Source of the DNA: Desulfobulbaceae bacterium
GTDB taxonomy: Bacteria > Desulfobacterota > Desulfobulbia > Desulfobulbales > Desulfurivibrionaceae
Length of the DNA: 5,168 nt
Reading direction: 5' to 3'
Assembly (NCBI GenBank): GCA_003557565.1
Contig: PWOG01000053.1
Location: 1-5,168 of the forward strand
Positions 1 through 5,168 of the stretch are shown here, piece after piece; the first letter of the stretch is position 1; each line of letters starts with the position of its first letter. A program made the translations under genes and the position numbers. Below the pieces are notes generated by a model. That model saw only the letters and a program-made list of their open reading frames with translations. It was not told where the DNA came from and searched no databases.

Positions 1-57
1 CGGTCCGGCTTGCGTACTGATGTACGCGGCGCCGGACCGCTTGCCGCAACCTGCGGC
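1..57. repeat. Nested palindromic element (two adjacent hairpins) at the left edge
   Basis: Bases 1-9 (CGGTCCGGC) pair perfectly with 31-39 (GCCGGACCG). Inside this, 12-17 (GCGTAC) pair perfectly with 22-27 (GTACGC) around a TGAT tetraloop, leaving only a small 2x3 internal loop. A second hairpin follows at once: 43-48 (GCCGCA) with 52-57 (TGCGGC) around ACC. The outer stem begins at base 1, so it may extend beyond the window. Two ordered GC-rich hairpins in non-coding DNA resemble dispersed palindromic (REP-like) repeats. The element could also be the terminator of an upstream gene, but the nearest T run (85-90) is about 28 bases past the second stem, too far for a classical intrinsic terminator. 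The pairing is directly visible; the repeat identity is inference, since no second copy occurs here. Confidence 0.6.
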
Positions 58-121
58 GCTGCTGGACGTTTTCCGCTTGTTAAGTTTTTTCTTCCCCCCT
101 TTTTCGATTCCTTACTTTTAA
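58..121. other. Pyrimidine-rich leader upstream of the glycosyltransferase gene
   Basis: Bases 85-119 are almost entirely T and C, with a run of six T at 85-90 and a block of C and T through about 103. I see no Shine-Dalgarno sequence and no convincing -35/-10 pair. The frame of the downstream gene is open from base 2 and is closed by TAA at 119-121, directly before the annotated TTG start. The short peptide that this frame would encode upstream is formed by the palindromes and is not recognisable, so I do not call a gene. The tract might be the end of an upstream transcript or an untranslated leader; the sequence does not decide. Confidence 0.4.
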
Positions 122-1189
122 TTGCTGGTGGCCTGCTTGGATTCTACCGCCGCCCCTTTTTTATCGGTCATAATTCCCAATTATAATGGTGTAGCCACCA
201 TTGGCGCCTGTCTGGAGGCCCTGCTGGCCGCAGACCATGACGACTATGAGGTGGTGGTGGTGGATGACGGTTCCACCGATGGTTCGGTGGAGCTGATTCG
301 GTCCTTTCCGTGCCGTCTGCTGACCCAGGACACCAGGCGTGGGGCTTCCGCGGCGCGTAACGCCGGCGCGGCGGCGGCCCGGGGGTCCTTTCTGTTCTTT
401 ATCGATGCCGATTGCCTGGTGCTGCCGGATACCATGACAGCGGTTGAACGGGCCGTCCGGGAATACGGGGCTGCGGTGGTGGTGGGCGGCACTTATACCC
501 CCCGGGCTTATGACCCCGGTTTTTTCAGTTCCTTCCAGTCGACCTTCATCAATCATTTTGAAACCAAGCACCCTGATGATCCCGATTACATTGCCAGCCA
601 CGCCATGCTCATCGCCGCCGATACCTTCCGGGCCGGCGGCGGTTTTCCCGAAGCCTTCCTGCCGATAATCGAAGACGTCGAGTTCAGTCACCGTCTTCGC
701 CGGGCCGGTTACGGGCTGCGGATGGACCCGCGGATCCTGGTGCGCCATGTCTTCAACTACGACCTGGGCCGCTCCTTGGCCAACGCTTATCGCAAGTCAC
801 GCTACTGGACCCTTTATTCGCTGGGCAACCGTGATCTGATGGCCGATTCCGGGACGGCGTCCCGGGAGTTGAAGATCAACGTGGCCGCCTGGGGGGTGAG
901 TGTGCTGCTGGTGCTGTTGGGGCTGTTGCTTTGGGGTGCCGGTTCCGAGCCGGCCATGTCCGAGGCCGGGGCCTCGTCGCCGGTGGCGCTGCTGGTTACC
1001 GCCCTGGTGGTACAGATCGCCAACTTGCTGGAACAGCGGCAGTTGCTGGCGGCTTTTGCCAGGTCCGGCGGGCCGCTTTTTGCGGTGGCTGCAGGGCTCT
1101 ACTACACCCTGCTCTATCCTTTGCCGGTGGGCTTGGGAGCGGTGCGTGGGGTTCTGGCTTATCTGGCGGGGGAGGACCATGGCCGCTGA
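122..1189 (+). CDS. Family 2 glycosyltransferase with C-terminal membrane segments
   Basis: This 355-residue protein probably transfers a sugar from a nucleotide-sugar or polyprenyl-phosphate sugar donor at the inner face of the cytoplasmic membrane. The GT-A fold markers are in order: SVIIPNYNG at residues 15-23, VVVVDDGSTDGS at 44-55 (nucleotide binding), RGASAARNAG at 73-82, the metal-binding DAD at 95-97, and the ED pair at 184-185 in IIEDVEFSHRLRRAGYG, the usual catalytic-base region. Hydrophobic stretches at about 254-274, 288-304 and 318-348 form a membrane anchor. The start is uncertain: TTG 122 directly follows an in-frame TAA, CTG 125 and GTG 128 are equally possible, none has a visible ribosome binding site, and no ATG lies before the domain. 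The 3' end overlaps the next gene by 11 bases, implying translational coupling. Family assignment is firm; donor, acceptor and product are unknown. Surface glycan or glycolipid synthesis is the likely setting. Confidence 0.9.
   Translation: MLVACLDSTAAPFLSVIIPNYNGVATIGACLEALLAADHDDYEVVVVDDGSTDGSVELIRSFPCRLLTQDTRRGASAARNAGAAAARGSFLFFIDADCLVLPDTMTAVERAVREYGAAVVVGGTYTPRAYDPGFFSSFQSTFINHFETKHPDDPDYIASHAMLIAADTFRAGGGFPEAFLPIIEDVEFSHRLRRAGYGLRMDPRILVRHVFNYDLGRSLANAYRKSRYWTLYSLGNRDLMADSGTASRELKINVAAWGVSVLLVLLGLLLWGAGSEPAMSEAGASSPVALLVTALVVQIANLLEQRQLLAAFARSGGPLFAVAAGLYYTLLYPLPVGLGAVRGVLAYLAGEDHGR
1168..1175 (+). promoter_or_regulatory. Ribosome binding site for the SPASM-like radical SAM gene
   Basis: GGGGGAGG lies inside the last codons of the glycosyltransferase gene and ends three bases before the ATG at 1179. 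The complementarity to the 16S rRNA end is strong although the spacing is short. It selects 1179 as the start over upstream in-frame codons, which would put a long overlap inside the glycosyltransferase gene. The arrangement suggests reinitiation or coupled translation. Confidence 0.65.
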
Positions 1190-2309
1190 GCGCTCTCCCT
1201 GTTTTAAGCACCCCCGCCGTTATTCGCCACTGCGCCATCTGGGCAGCATCGTCCACCAAAAGGATCCTTTGCATCTGACGGTTTTTCTTACCCGCCGCTG
1301 CAACCAGCGCTGCTCTTTTTGTTTCTACCTGGCCGCCGACACGCCCCCGGAAAAGGTGGCCGGCGGGGAATTATCCCGGCAAGAACTGGAGCGGATCGCC
1401 GCCTCAAGCCCGTCTCTGCTGTGGCTGGCCTTTTCCGGGGGAGAGATCTTTCTGCGCGATGATCTGGTGGAGATCGCGGAGACTTTTTACCGCCATAACC
1501 GGCCGGTGATCATGCTGCTGCCCAGTAACGGTTACGATACCCGGCGCATCTGCGCCGCCGTGAGCGAAATCGTTGCCAGGTGCCCCCGCAGCACCGTGGT
1601 GGTCAAACTTTCCCTGGACGGGCCGCCGGCGGTCCACGACGCCCTGCGCGGGGTGGCCGGCAGCCACGCCGCCTGCCTGCGCACCGCCGCTGAACTGGGC
1701 CCGCTGCAGGAGCAATGGCCCAACTTCGAGCTGGGGATCAACTCAGTTTTCTGCCCGTCCACCCAGGAAACCATGAAGGAGACGGTGGATTTTGTCGCCG
1801 GTCTGCCTTACATCCATACCCACACCATCTCCCTGGCCCGGGGGGACCTGGCCGACAAAAGTCAGCTGACTGCGGATCTGGCCAAATACCAGGAGGCCTG
1901 TCGCTATCTGGAACAAAAGCTCAAAAGCCGCCAGGCCGCCACGTACCGCTTTGGCGGGGCGCGGCTCAAGGCGGCCCAGGATATTGTTCAGCGCCGTTAC
2001 ATCCTGGCCACCGCCCGCGAGCAAAAGGCGCTTCTGCCCTGTTACGCCGGCCGGCTCAACCTGGTGGTCGCCGACAACGGCGAGGTTTACCCCTGCGAAG
2101 ACTTCCGCCCGGCCATGAAGATGGGCAATATCCGGGATTTTGACGACAACTTGAAGGCGCTGCTGCAAAGCCCCCGGGCCCGCAAGGTGGTGGCGAACAT
2201 CAGGCGCGGGGGCTGCTGGTGCACCCACGAATGCTACATGATGACCAATATTCTCTTCAACCCTTCCACTTATCCGCAGTTGTTAAAAGAGTACCTTCAA
2301 CTCCGGTAA
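1179..2309 (+). CDS. Radical SAM protein with SPASM-like cysteine-rich C-terminus
   Basis: This 376-residue protein should cleave S-adenosylmethionine reductively to start radical chemistry. The [4Fe-4S] motif CX3CX2C is C41, C45, C48 in LTRRCNQRCSFCFY, following a beta strand (LHLTVFLT). The SAM-binding GGE motif is at 87-89 (FSGGEIFLRDDL), and VVKLSLDGP later matches another core strand of the barrel. The C-terminus has C288, C306 (in GEVYPCED, typical of SPASM/Twitch domains), then C346, C348 and C352 in GGCWCTHEC, a likely ligand set for one or more auxiliary Fe-S clusters. SPASM proteins include peptide-modifying maturases and some sugar- or cofactor-modifying enzymes. No precursor peptide gene is visible here. 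Overlap with the glycosyltransferase gene points to a joint pathway, perhaps modification of the glycan or its carrier. The reading frame is open far upstream, but that part lies inside the glycosyltransferase gene in another frame and is rejected. Radical SAM identity is firm; the substrate is unknown. Confidence 0.92.
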   Translation: MAAERSPCFKHPRRYSPLRHLGSIVHQKDPLHLTVFLTRRCNQRCSFCFYLAADTPPEKVAGGELSRQELERIAASSPSLLWLAFSGGEIFLRDDLVEIAETFYRHNRPVIMLLPSNGYDTRRICAAVSEIVARCPRSTVVVKLSLDGPPAVHDALRGVAGSHAACLRTAAELGPLQEQWPNFELGINSVFCPSTQETMKETVDFVAGLPYIHTHTISLARGDLADKSQLTADLAKYQEACRYLEQKLKSRQAATYRFGGARLKAAQDIVQRRYILATAREQKALLPCYAGRLNLVVADNGEVYPCEDFRPAMKMGNIRDFDDNLKALLQSPRARKVVANIRRGGCWCTHECYMMTNILFNPSTYPQLLKEYLQLR

Positions 2310-2343
2310 ACGTTCAGCCGCGACGTAAGCGATCACAGGGCAC
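2310..2343. other. Short gap between convergent radical SAM genes
   Basis: Only 34 bases separate the stop of the rightward radical SAM gene from the stop of the leftward one. I see no stable stem followed by a T run in either direction, so there is no evident bidirectional intrinsic terminator. Transcripts may run into the opposing gene or end by a Rho-dependent route (inference). Confidence 0.5.
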
Positions 2344-3846
2344 TCAGTCCTGGTCCTGCTTTTTGTTGTTTTCGCGATAAAAAATCTTGTCGCCGAGGAT
2401 GAGCCAGAACAGGCTTTTGACCCCGCTGGCCGCAGCTTTGAGGTCGTGGACGCTGCGCAGGGCCAGCAGGCGGCGCCAGAGGAATTTGGGGCGGGAGTAG
2501 AAGCGCTTGAAGGCCAGCCGGCGCAGCTCGGCGATCTCTTCGCGGGTCATGGTGTAGGGGATGAAGGCGGCGCCCTGGTAGGTGTAGACGGCCAGGTCGT
2601 GGGAGACGGTGCCGTACTGGTCCAGGTTGTCCCACAGCTCGGTGCCGGGGAAAGGGGTAAGGGCGTGGAAGTTGGCGATATCCGGGTCCAGCTCCAGGGC
2701 AAAGTCGATGCTCTTGAGGCCGTCTTCAAAGGTCTGGCCCGGGATGCCGAAGATGAAGGGGGTATAGACGGTGATTCCCGCCTGTTTGGCGGCGGCCACC
2801 GCCTTTTTGATCTGGCCCGGGGTGATCCCCTTGCGGATAGTGTTAAGGTCTTTTTGCACCCCGCTTTCGGCCCCGAACAGGATGGCCCAGCAGCCGGCCT
2901 CCTTGAAGGCCCGGAGCAGGGGCAGGTCCACCTGGTTGACGCAGGCCGAGGCGAACCAGGTGAAATCCAGCCCTTCCTCCTTGATCCGCCGGGCAAGTTC
3001 CATGGCCCGGTCGTAATCCGCCGCCAGGGTGTCGTCGATGAACTTGATCTCCCGGTAGCCCTGGGTCAGACAATGGCGGATCTCGCCCATGACGTTGTCC
3101 ACCGACCGGTACCTGATGCCGCTTTTACGTTTTTTGTCGATCTGGAAACAGTACAGACAGTGCCGGTTGCAGCCCCGGGAGGTGATGATCACCGCCACCG
3201 GCCGGCGCTTGTAGGTGGCCGGCGGCGGGACGTAATCGTCGATATCGCCCAGTAGCTCCCGGGCCGGGAAGGGCAGGGAATCGAGATCGGTAATCAGGGG
3301 GCGCGGGGGAGTCAAAACAATCCGGCCCTGCTCCCGGTAGGCCAGGCCCTCCACCCCGCTCAAGTCAACCGAGGCTTTGCCACCGGTGGCGGAATCCCGC
3401 TGCGGTCCATCCGATCTGGCCGCAGCCAGCCGGTTCAGCAATTCCACCACGGTGCATTCACCCTCGCCGGTAACCACTGCGTCCAGTTCCGGACATTCTT
3501 CCAGACATTGCTCCGGCATGGCGATGGGAAAGGGGCCGCCCACCACCAGGAAGAAATCGCGCCCAGTGCGGCGCAGGGCCACTGCCATGGCTTTGGCCTT
3601 ATCCCAACCGAAGGTGGTGGAGTAAAGCCCGATAAAATCCGGGGCAAATTCCTCGATTCCAACCATGATTTCCTGATGCTGGAGAAAGGCGCCGTTGTAG
3701 AAGCGCACCTCATGACCGGCTTCTTGCATGGCCGCAGCCACGTAAAGAGTGCCCAGAGGCTGCCAGTAGTTGATCTGGCTGCCGGCCGTCTTGCTGGAAA
3801 ATATTTCCTCGGGCAGCCAAGGGGGGATAATCAGCGCACATTTCAT
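2344..3846 (-). CDS. B12-binding-type (class B) radical SAM enzyme
   Basis: This 500-residue protein has the two-domain layout of the BchE/HpnP/HpnR-like superfamily (COG1032). Residues 1 to about 140 look like a Rossmann-type cobalamin-binding domain: KCALIIPPW at the start, PLGTLYVAAAMQEAGHEV at 30-47, VVGGPFPIAMPE at 101-112 and DAVVTGEGE at 122-130. The classical DxHxxG cobalamin motif is absent, as in many members. After a variable linker the radical SAM domain has CX3CX2C as C226, C230, C233 (SRGCNRHCLYCF), FGAESG at 324-329 and FIFGIPGQT at 364-372. About 100 further residues form an unassigned tail. Members methylate, cyclise or rearrange unactivated carbons in lipids, pigments and natural products; which applies here cannot be read. 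The start at 3846 is preferred because AAGG lies 7 bases upstream and because longer in-frame starts (the ATG at 3864, or the open frame to 3984) lack a good site or run through a terminator. It is convergent with the glycosyltransferase/radical SAM pair. Confidence 0.9.
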   Translation of the reverse strand: MKCALIIPPWLPEEIFSSKTAGSQINYWQPLGTLYVAAAMQEAGHEVRFYNGAFLQHQEIMVGIEEFAPDFIGLYSTTFGWDKAKAMAVALRRTGRDFFLVVGGPFPIAMPEQCLEECPELDAVVTGEGECTVVELLNRLAAARSDGPQRDSATGGKASVDLSGVEGLAYREQGRIVLTPPRPLITDLDSLPFPARELLGDIDDYVPPPATYKRRPVAVIITSRGCNRHCLYCFQIDKKRKSGIRYRSVDNVMGEIRHCLTQGYREIKFIDDTLAADYDRAMELARRIKEEGLDFTWFASACVNQVDLPLLRAFKEAGCWAILFGAESGVQKDLNTIRKGITPGQIKKAVAAAKQAGITVYTPFIFGIPGQTFEDGLKSIDFALELDPDIANFHALTPFPGTELWDNLDQYGTVSHDLAVYTYQGAAFIPYTMTREEIAELRRLAFKRFYSRPKFLWRRLLALRSVHDLKAAASGVKSLFWLILGDKIFYRENNKKQDQD

Positions 3847-3853
3847 GGGGTAA

Positions 3854-3857
3854 CCTT
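3854..3857 (-). promoter_or_regulatory. Ribosome binding site deciding the start of the B12-type radical SAM gene
   Basis: On the minus strand AAGG is followed by a 7-base spacer and then ATG at 3846. The alternative in-frame ATG at 3864, 18 bases further upstream, is preceded only by AAAAAG with almost no spacing. This favours the shorter protein, which also begins just before the first conserved strand of the cobalamin-binding domain, as is usual for the family. Confidence 0.55.
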
Positions 3858-3925
3858 GATTCATCTTTTTGCGTTGCCATCTGCTGCAACTGGCTTTTGC
3901 GAGGTCATCCAGGGGCGGGTCTCGC

Positions 3926-3976
3926 AAATAAAGACGGGAGGATTGCCGCGTCTCATCGACTGCGGCGATCCTCCCG
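3926..3976 (-). terminator. Rho-independent terminator of the YeeE/YedE transcript
   Basis: Bases 3935-3949 (CGGGAGGATTGCCGC) pair with 3962-3976 (GCGGCGATCCTCCCG): 15 pairs with one G-U wobble in one orientation, closing a 12-base loop that can itself form a 3-pair GTC/GAC extension. Read leftward, the stem is followed directly by TCTTTATTT, a U-rich tail. The structure lies about 100 bases past the stop of the YeeE/YedE gene and upstream of the B12-type radical SAM gene. It therefore insulates the two leftward genes and implies a separate promoter for the latter in 3847-3925, which I could not identify. Read rightward there is no T run, so it works in one direction only. Confidence 0.8.
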
Positions 3977-4016
3977 ATCAACAAGGTAACGGTACTGGCC
4001 CGTTGCTTGGAATTAC

Positions 4017-4043
4017 AGCTGCTACTCGGCAGCTTGCAAGCTG
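4017..4043. repeat. Perfect 14-base palindrome with an overlapping alternative hairpin
   Basis: Bases 4030-4043 (CAGCTTGCAAGCTG) are identical to their reverse complement. The left part can instead pair with an upstream segment, 4017-4022 (AGCTGC) with 4029-4034 (GCAGCT), so two structures compete. It lies 35 bases downstream of the YeeE/YedE stop codon, in its 3' untranslated region. A symmetrical site could be a protein-binding operator or a restriction-type palindrome, or may have arisen by chance; no T tract follows, so it is not a terminator. Confidence 0.45.
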
Positions 4044-4077
4044 ATCACGGCAATCTGCAGTGAACGCTTGCCGTCGC

Positions 4078-5168
4078 TTACATCTCCAGCACGCCTTTCT
4101 GGGTTCTTTCGTTCCAGGTTGCGACGATAAACCAAATGGCCATGAGGCCGAAGATCAGGGCCATGGTGCCGCCCCATCCCAGGAAGGAGGCGGGCATGTA
4201 AACAAAGCGGCCCAGCATCCCATCAGTGAAAATCGCCGGCGTGCCCGCCTGGTACCAGGCGATAATGCCTTCGATGTCGCGGGGGCCGTGGATAAACTTG
4301 CTGGTCAGCGCAGCCCCCAGGCCAAAGAAGGGGACCACGATCCAGAGCTTGATCTGGCCTTCACCGACCCGCCACAGGGCGCCGGTTCCGCAACCGCCGG
4401 CCAGTACCGCGCCAAATCCGAAGATAATGCCGCCCAGAACACCGCCCCAGCCAAAGACGCCGCGCATGTAGTGATCCATGGATACGATGCCGGTGTATTT
4501 GAGCACTGCCATGCCAATAACCAGCATGACCACGGACAGGGCCACGGCCTTGGCCATTTTGCAGTCTCCGGTCATGTGGGGCTCACGGAAGGCCTGGATC
4601 ATGCACCAGCGACCCCGCTGAAAGATGTAGCCCAGAACCGCGGCCAGCAACAGAACACCGCCCAGGGTGCCCGCAGGCTGCCAGGCGCCCTGGCCCCAGA
4701 AAGACTCCTGGCTGCCGGCATAGGCGTAGGCACCGTAAATGATCGCGACCAGGGCAAGGATGCCCAGCACGATCTGCAAGGCGGCGGGAATATTGAAGGT
4801 CTTGGCTCCGCCCTGCCCCCAGGAGATATTCTCCATCTCCCAGTAGGTATATTTCAGGGCCAGGATGGCGCCAAAGATGAGACCAACCCACATGGTTAAA
4901 CCATGCGCGGAAAAATTGCCCAGGGCGTTGTAGAAGCCGCCGACGTTGCAGCCGCCGCCAATGATGGCGCCAATTCCCATCAGGGAGCCGGCGATCACCG
5001 CCTTGATCATTTCCAGTCGCGGCGGAATCCGGAAGGCGAAGTTGCCACCCAGGCAGGCGGAAACAAAGGCGCCGGCGATAAAGGCAATACCTATCACCGA
5101 ACCGCTGTGCCACAGGGCATTGCCTGGGGCCGCTTCGTTAATGCCGACACCGTAAAGAATCAAGTCGC
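4078..5168 (-). CDS. YeeE/YedE family (sulfur-compound transport) membrane protein, 5' end outside the window
   Basis: This is a polytopic inner-membrane protein of the YeeE/YedE (DUF395, Sulf_transp) family, whose characterised member TsuA takes up thiosulfate; other relatives are linked to selenium metabolism. At least 363 residues are in the window. Numbering is from the TTG at 5163, but the frame stays open to the right edge, so the true start probably lies outside. The sequence has about nine hydrophobic segments and the family's two-fold internal repeat: GGGCNVGGF around C72 and AGGCGTGAL around C258, with another signature cysteine, C187, in RGRWCMIQAFREP. In TsuA, conserved membrane cysteines contact the thiosulfate ion; by analogy C72, C187 and C258 are the candidates here, though I could not align them. 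The hydrophilic tail NERTQKGVLEM follows the last segment. No TusA/SirA sulfur-carrier gene, a common partner, lies downstream; one may precede it. The substrate (thiosulfate, another sulfur species or selenium) is not determined. Confidence 0.88.
   Translation of the reverse strand, partial: DLILYGVGINEAAPGNALWHSGSVIGIAFIAGAFVSACLGGNFAFRIPPRLEMIKAVIAGSLMGIGAIIGGGCNVGGFYNALGNFSAHGLTMWVGLIFGAILALKYTYWEMENISWGQGGAKTFNIPAALQIVLGILALVAIIYGAYAYAGSQESFWGQGAWQPAGTLGGVLLLAAVLGYIFQRGRWCMIQAFREPHMTGDCKMAKAVALSVVMLVIGMAVLKYTGIVSMDHYMRGVFGWGGVLGGIIFGFGAVLAGGCGTGALWRVGEGQIKLWIVVPFFGLGAALTSKFIHGPRDIEGIIAWYQAGTPAIFTDGMLGRFVYMPASFLGWGGTMALIFGLMAIWFIVATWNERTQKGVLEM

Noticed and set aside
1..90. Intrinsic terminator for an upstream rightward gene
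   Set aside because: The hairpins are strong, but the first T run begins about 28 bases after the last stem, so the classical stem plus U-tract arrangement is missing.
2..121. Possible C-terminal end of an upstream gene in the glycosyltransferase frame
   Set aside because: The frame is open to TAA at 119-121, but so is another frame, and both peptides are dictated by palindromes and a pyrimidine tract. No recognisable protein sequence supports either.
900..1178. Upstream in-frame extension of the SPASM-like radical SAM protein by 93 residues
   Set aside because: It lies wholly within the glycosyltransferase membrane region in another frame, is rich in Trp, Cys and Pro with no domain signal, and a good ribosome binding site precedes the ATG at 1179.
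2446..3255. Long rightward open frame (269 codons) opposite the B12-type radical SAM gene
   Set aside because: It is the antisense of well-conserved radical SAM coding sequence in GC-rich DNA; its translation is a repetitive Gly/Val/Asp/Gln mix without any domain signature.
3847..3984. N-terminal extension of the B12-type radical SAM protein by 46 residues
   Set aside because: The extension would translate through the strong terminator hairpin, shows no conserved sequence, and the start at 3846 has a better-placed AAGG.
3994..4006. Possible sigma-54-like element (TGGCCCGTTGC)
   Set aside because: The GG-to-GC spacing is too short for a sigma-54 promoter, which needs about ten bases between them, and no gene starts at a suitable distance.
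4060..4899. Long rightward open frame (279 codons) opposite the YeeE/YedE gene
   Set aside because: It is a shadow of the transmembrane gene: the translation is rich in His, Gln, Asp and Gly, with no motif and no ribosome binding site.

Overview
The window is GC-rich, compact bacterial DNA. It carries four protein-coding genes, two reading rightward and two leftward, and no rRNA, tRNA, CRISPR array or recognisable transposon. GC-rich codons, two radical SAM enzymes (one apparently cobalamin-linked) and a YeeE/YedE-type sulfur-compound membrane protein would fit an anaerobic or sulfur-metabolising bacterium, for example a member of the Desulfobacterota. That placement is inference; nothing here is a taxonomic marker.

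Layout. Bases 1-121 are a leader with no supported gene: a strong nested palindrome touching the window edge, a second small hairpin, then a long pyrimidine-rich tract. Next is a rightward two-gene unit. The first gene (122-1189) is a family-2 glycosyltransferase with a C-terminal membrane region. The second (1179-2309) is a radical SAM protein with a cysteine-rich, SPASM-like C-terminus. They overlap by 11 bases. Only 34 bases further on, a leftward gene (2344-3846) ends tail-to-tail with it; it encodes a B12-binding-type radical SAM enzyme. Behind it lies an intergenic stretch of about 230 bases containing a clear leftward intrinsic terminator (about 3926-3976) and a 14-base perfect palindrome. 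The last gene (4078 to the right edge, leftward, 5' end cut off) is a polytopic YeeE/YedE sulfur-transport-family protein.

How they may work together. The overlap of the glycosyltransferase and the SPASM-like radical SAM gene implies co-translation and a shared pathway, perhaps making or modifying a membrane-linked glycan or glycolipid. The B12-type radical SAM gene converges on this pair and could serve the same pathway, since class B radical SAM enzymes often methylate or rearrange unactivated carbons, but the opposite orientation means this is only suggested. The YeeE/YedE gene is separated by its own terminator and is probably an independent sulfur-uptake unit.

I found no clearly new system. 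The most worthwhile leads are the glycosyltransferase plus two radical SAM enzymes and the palindromic leader at the left edge.
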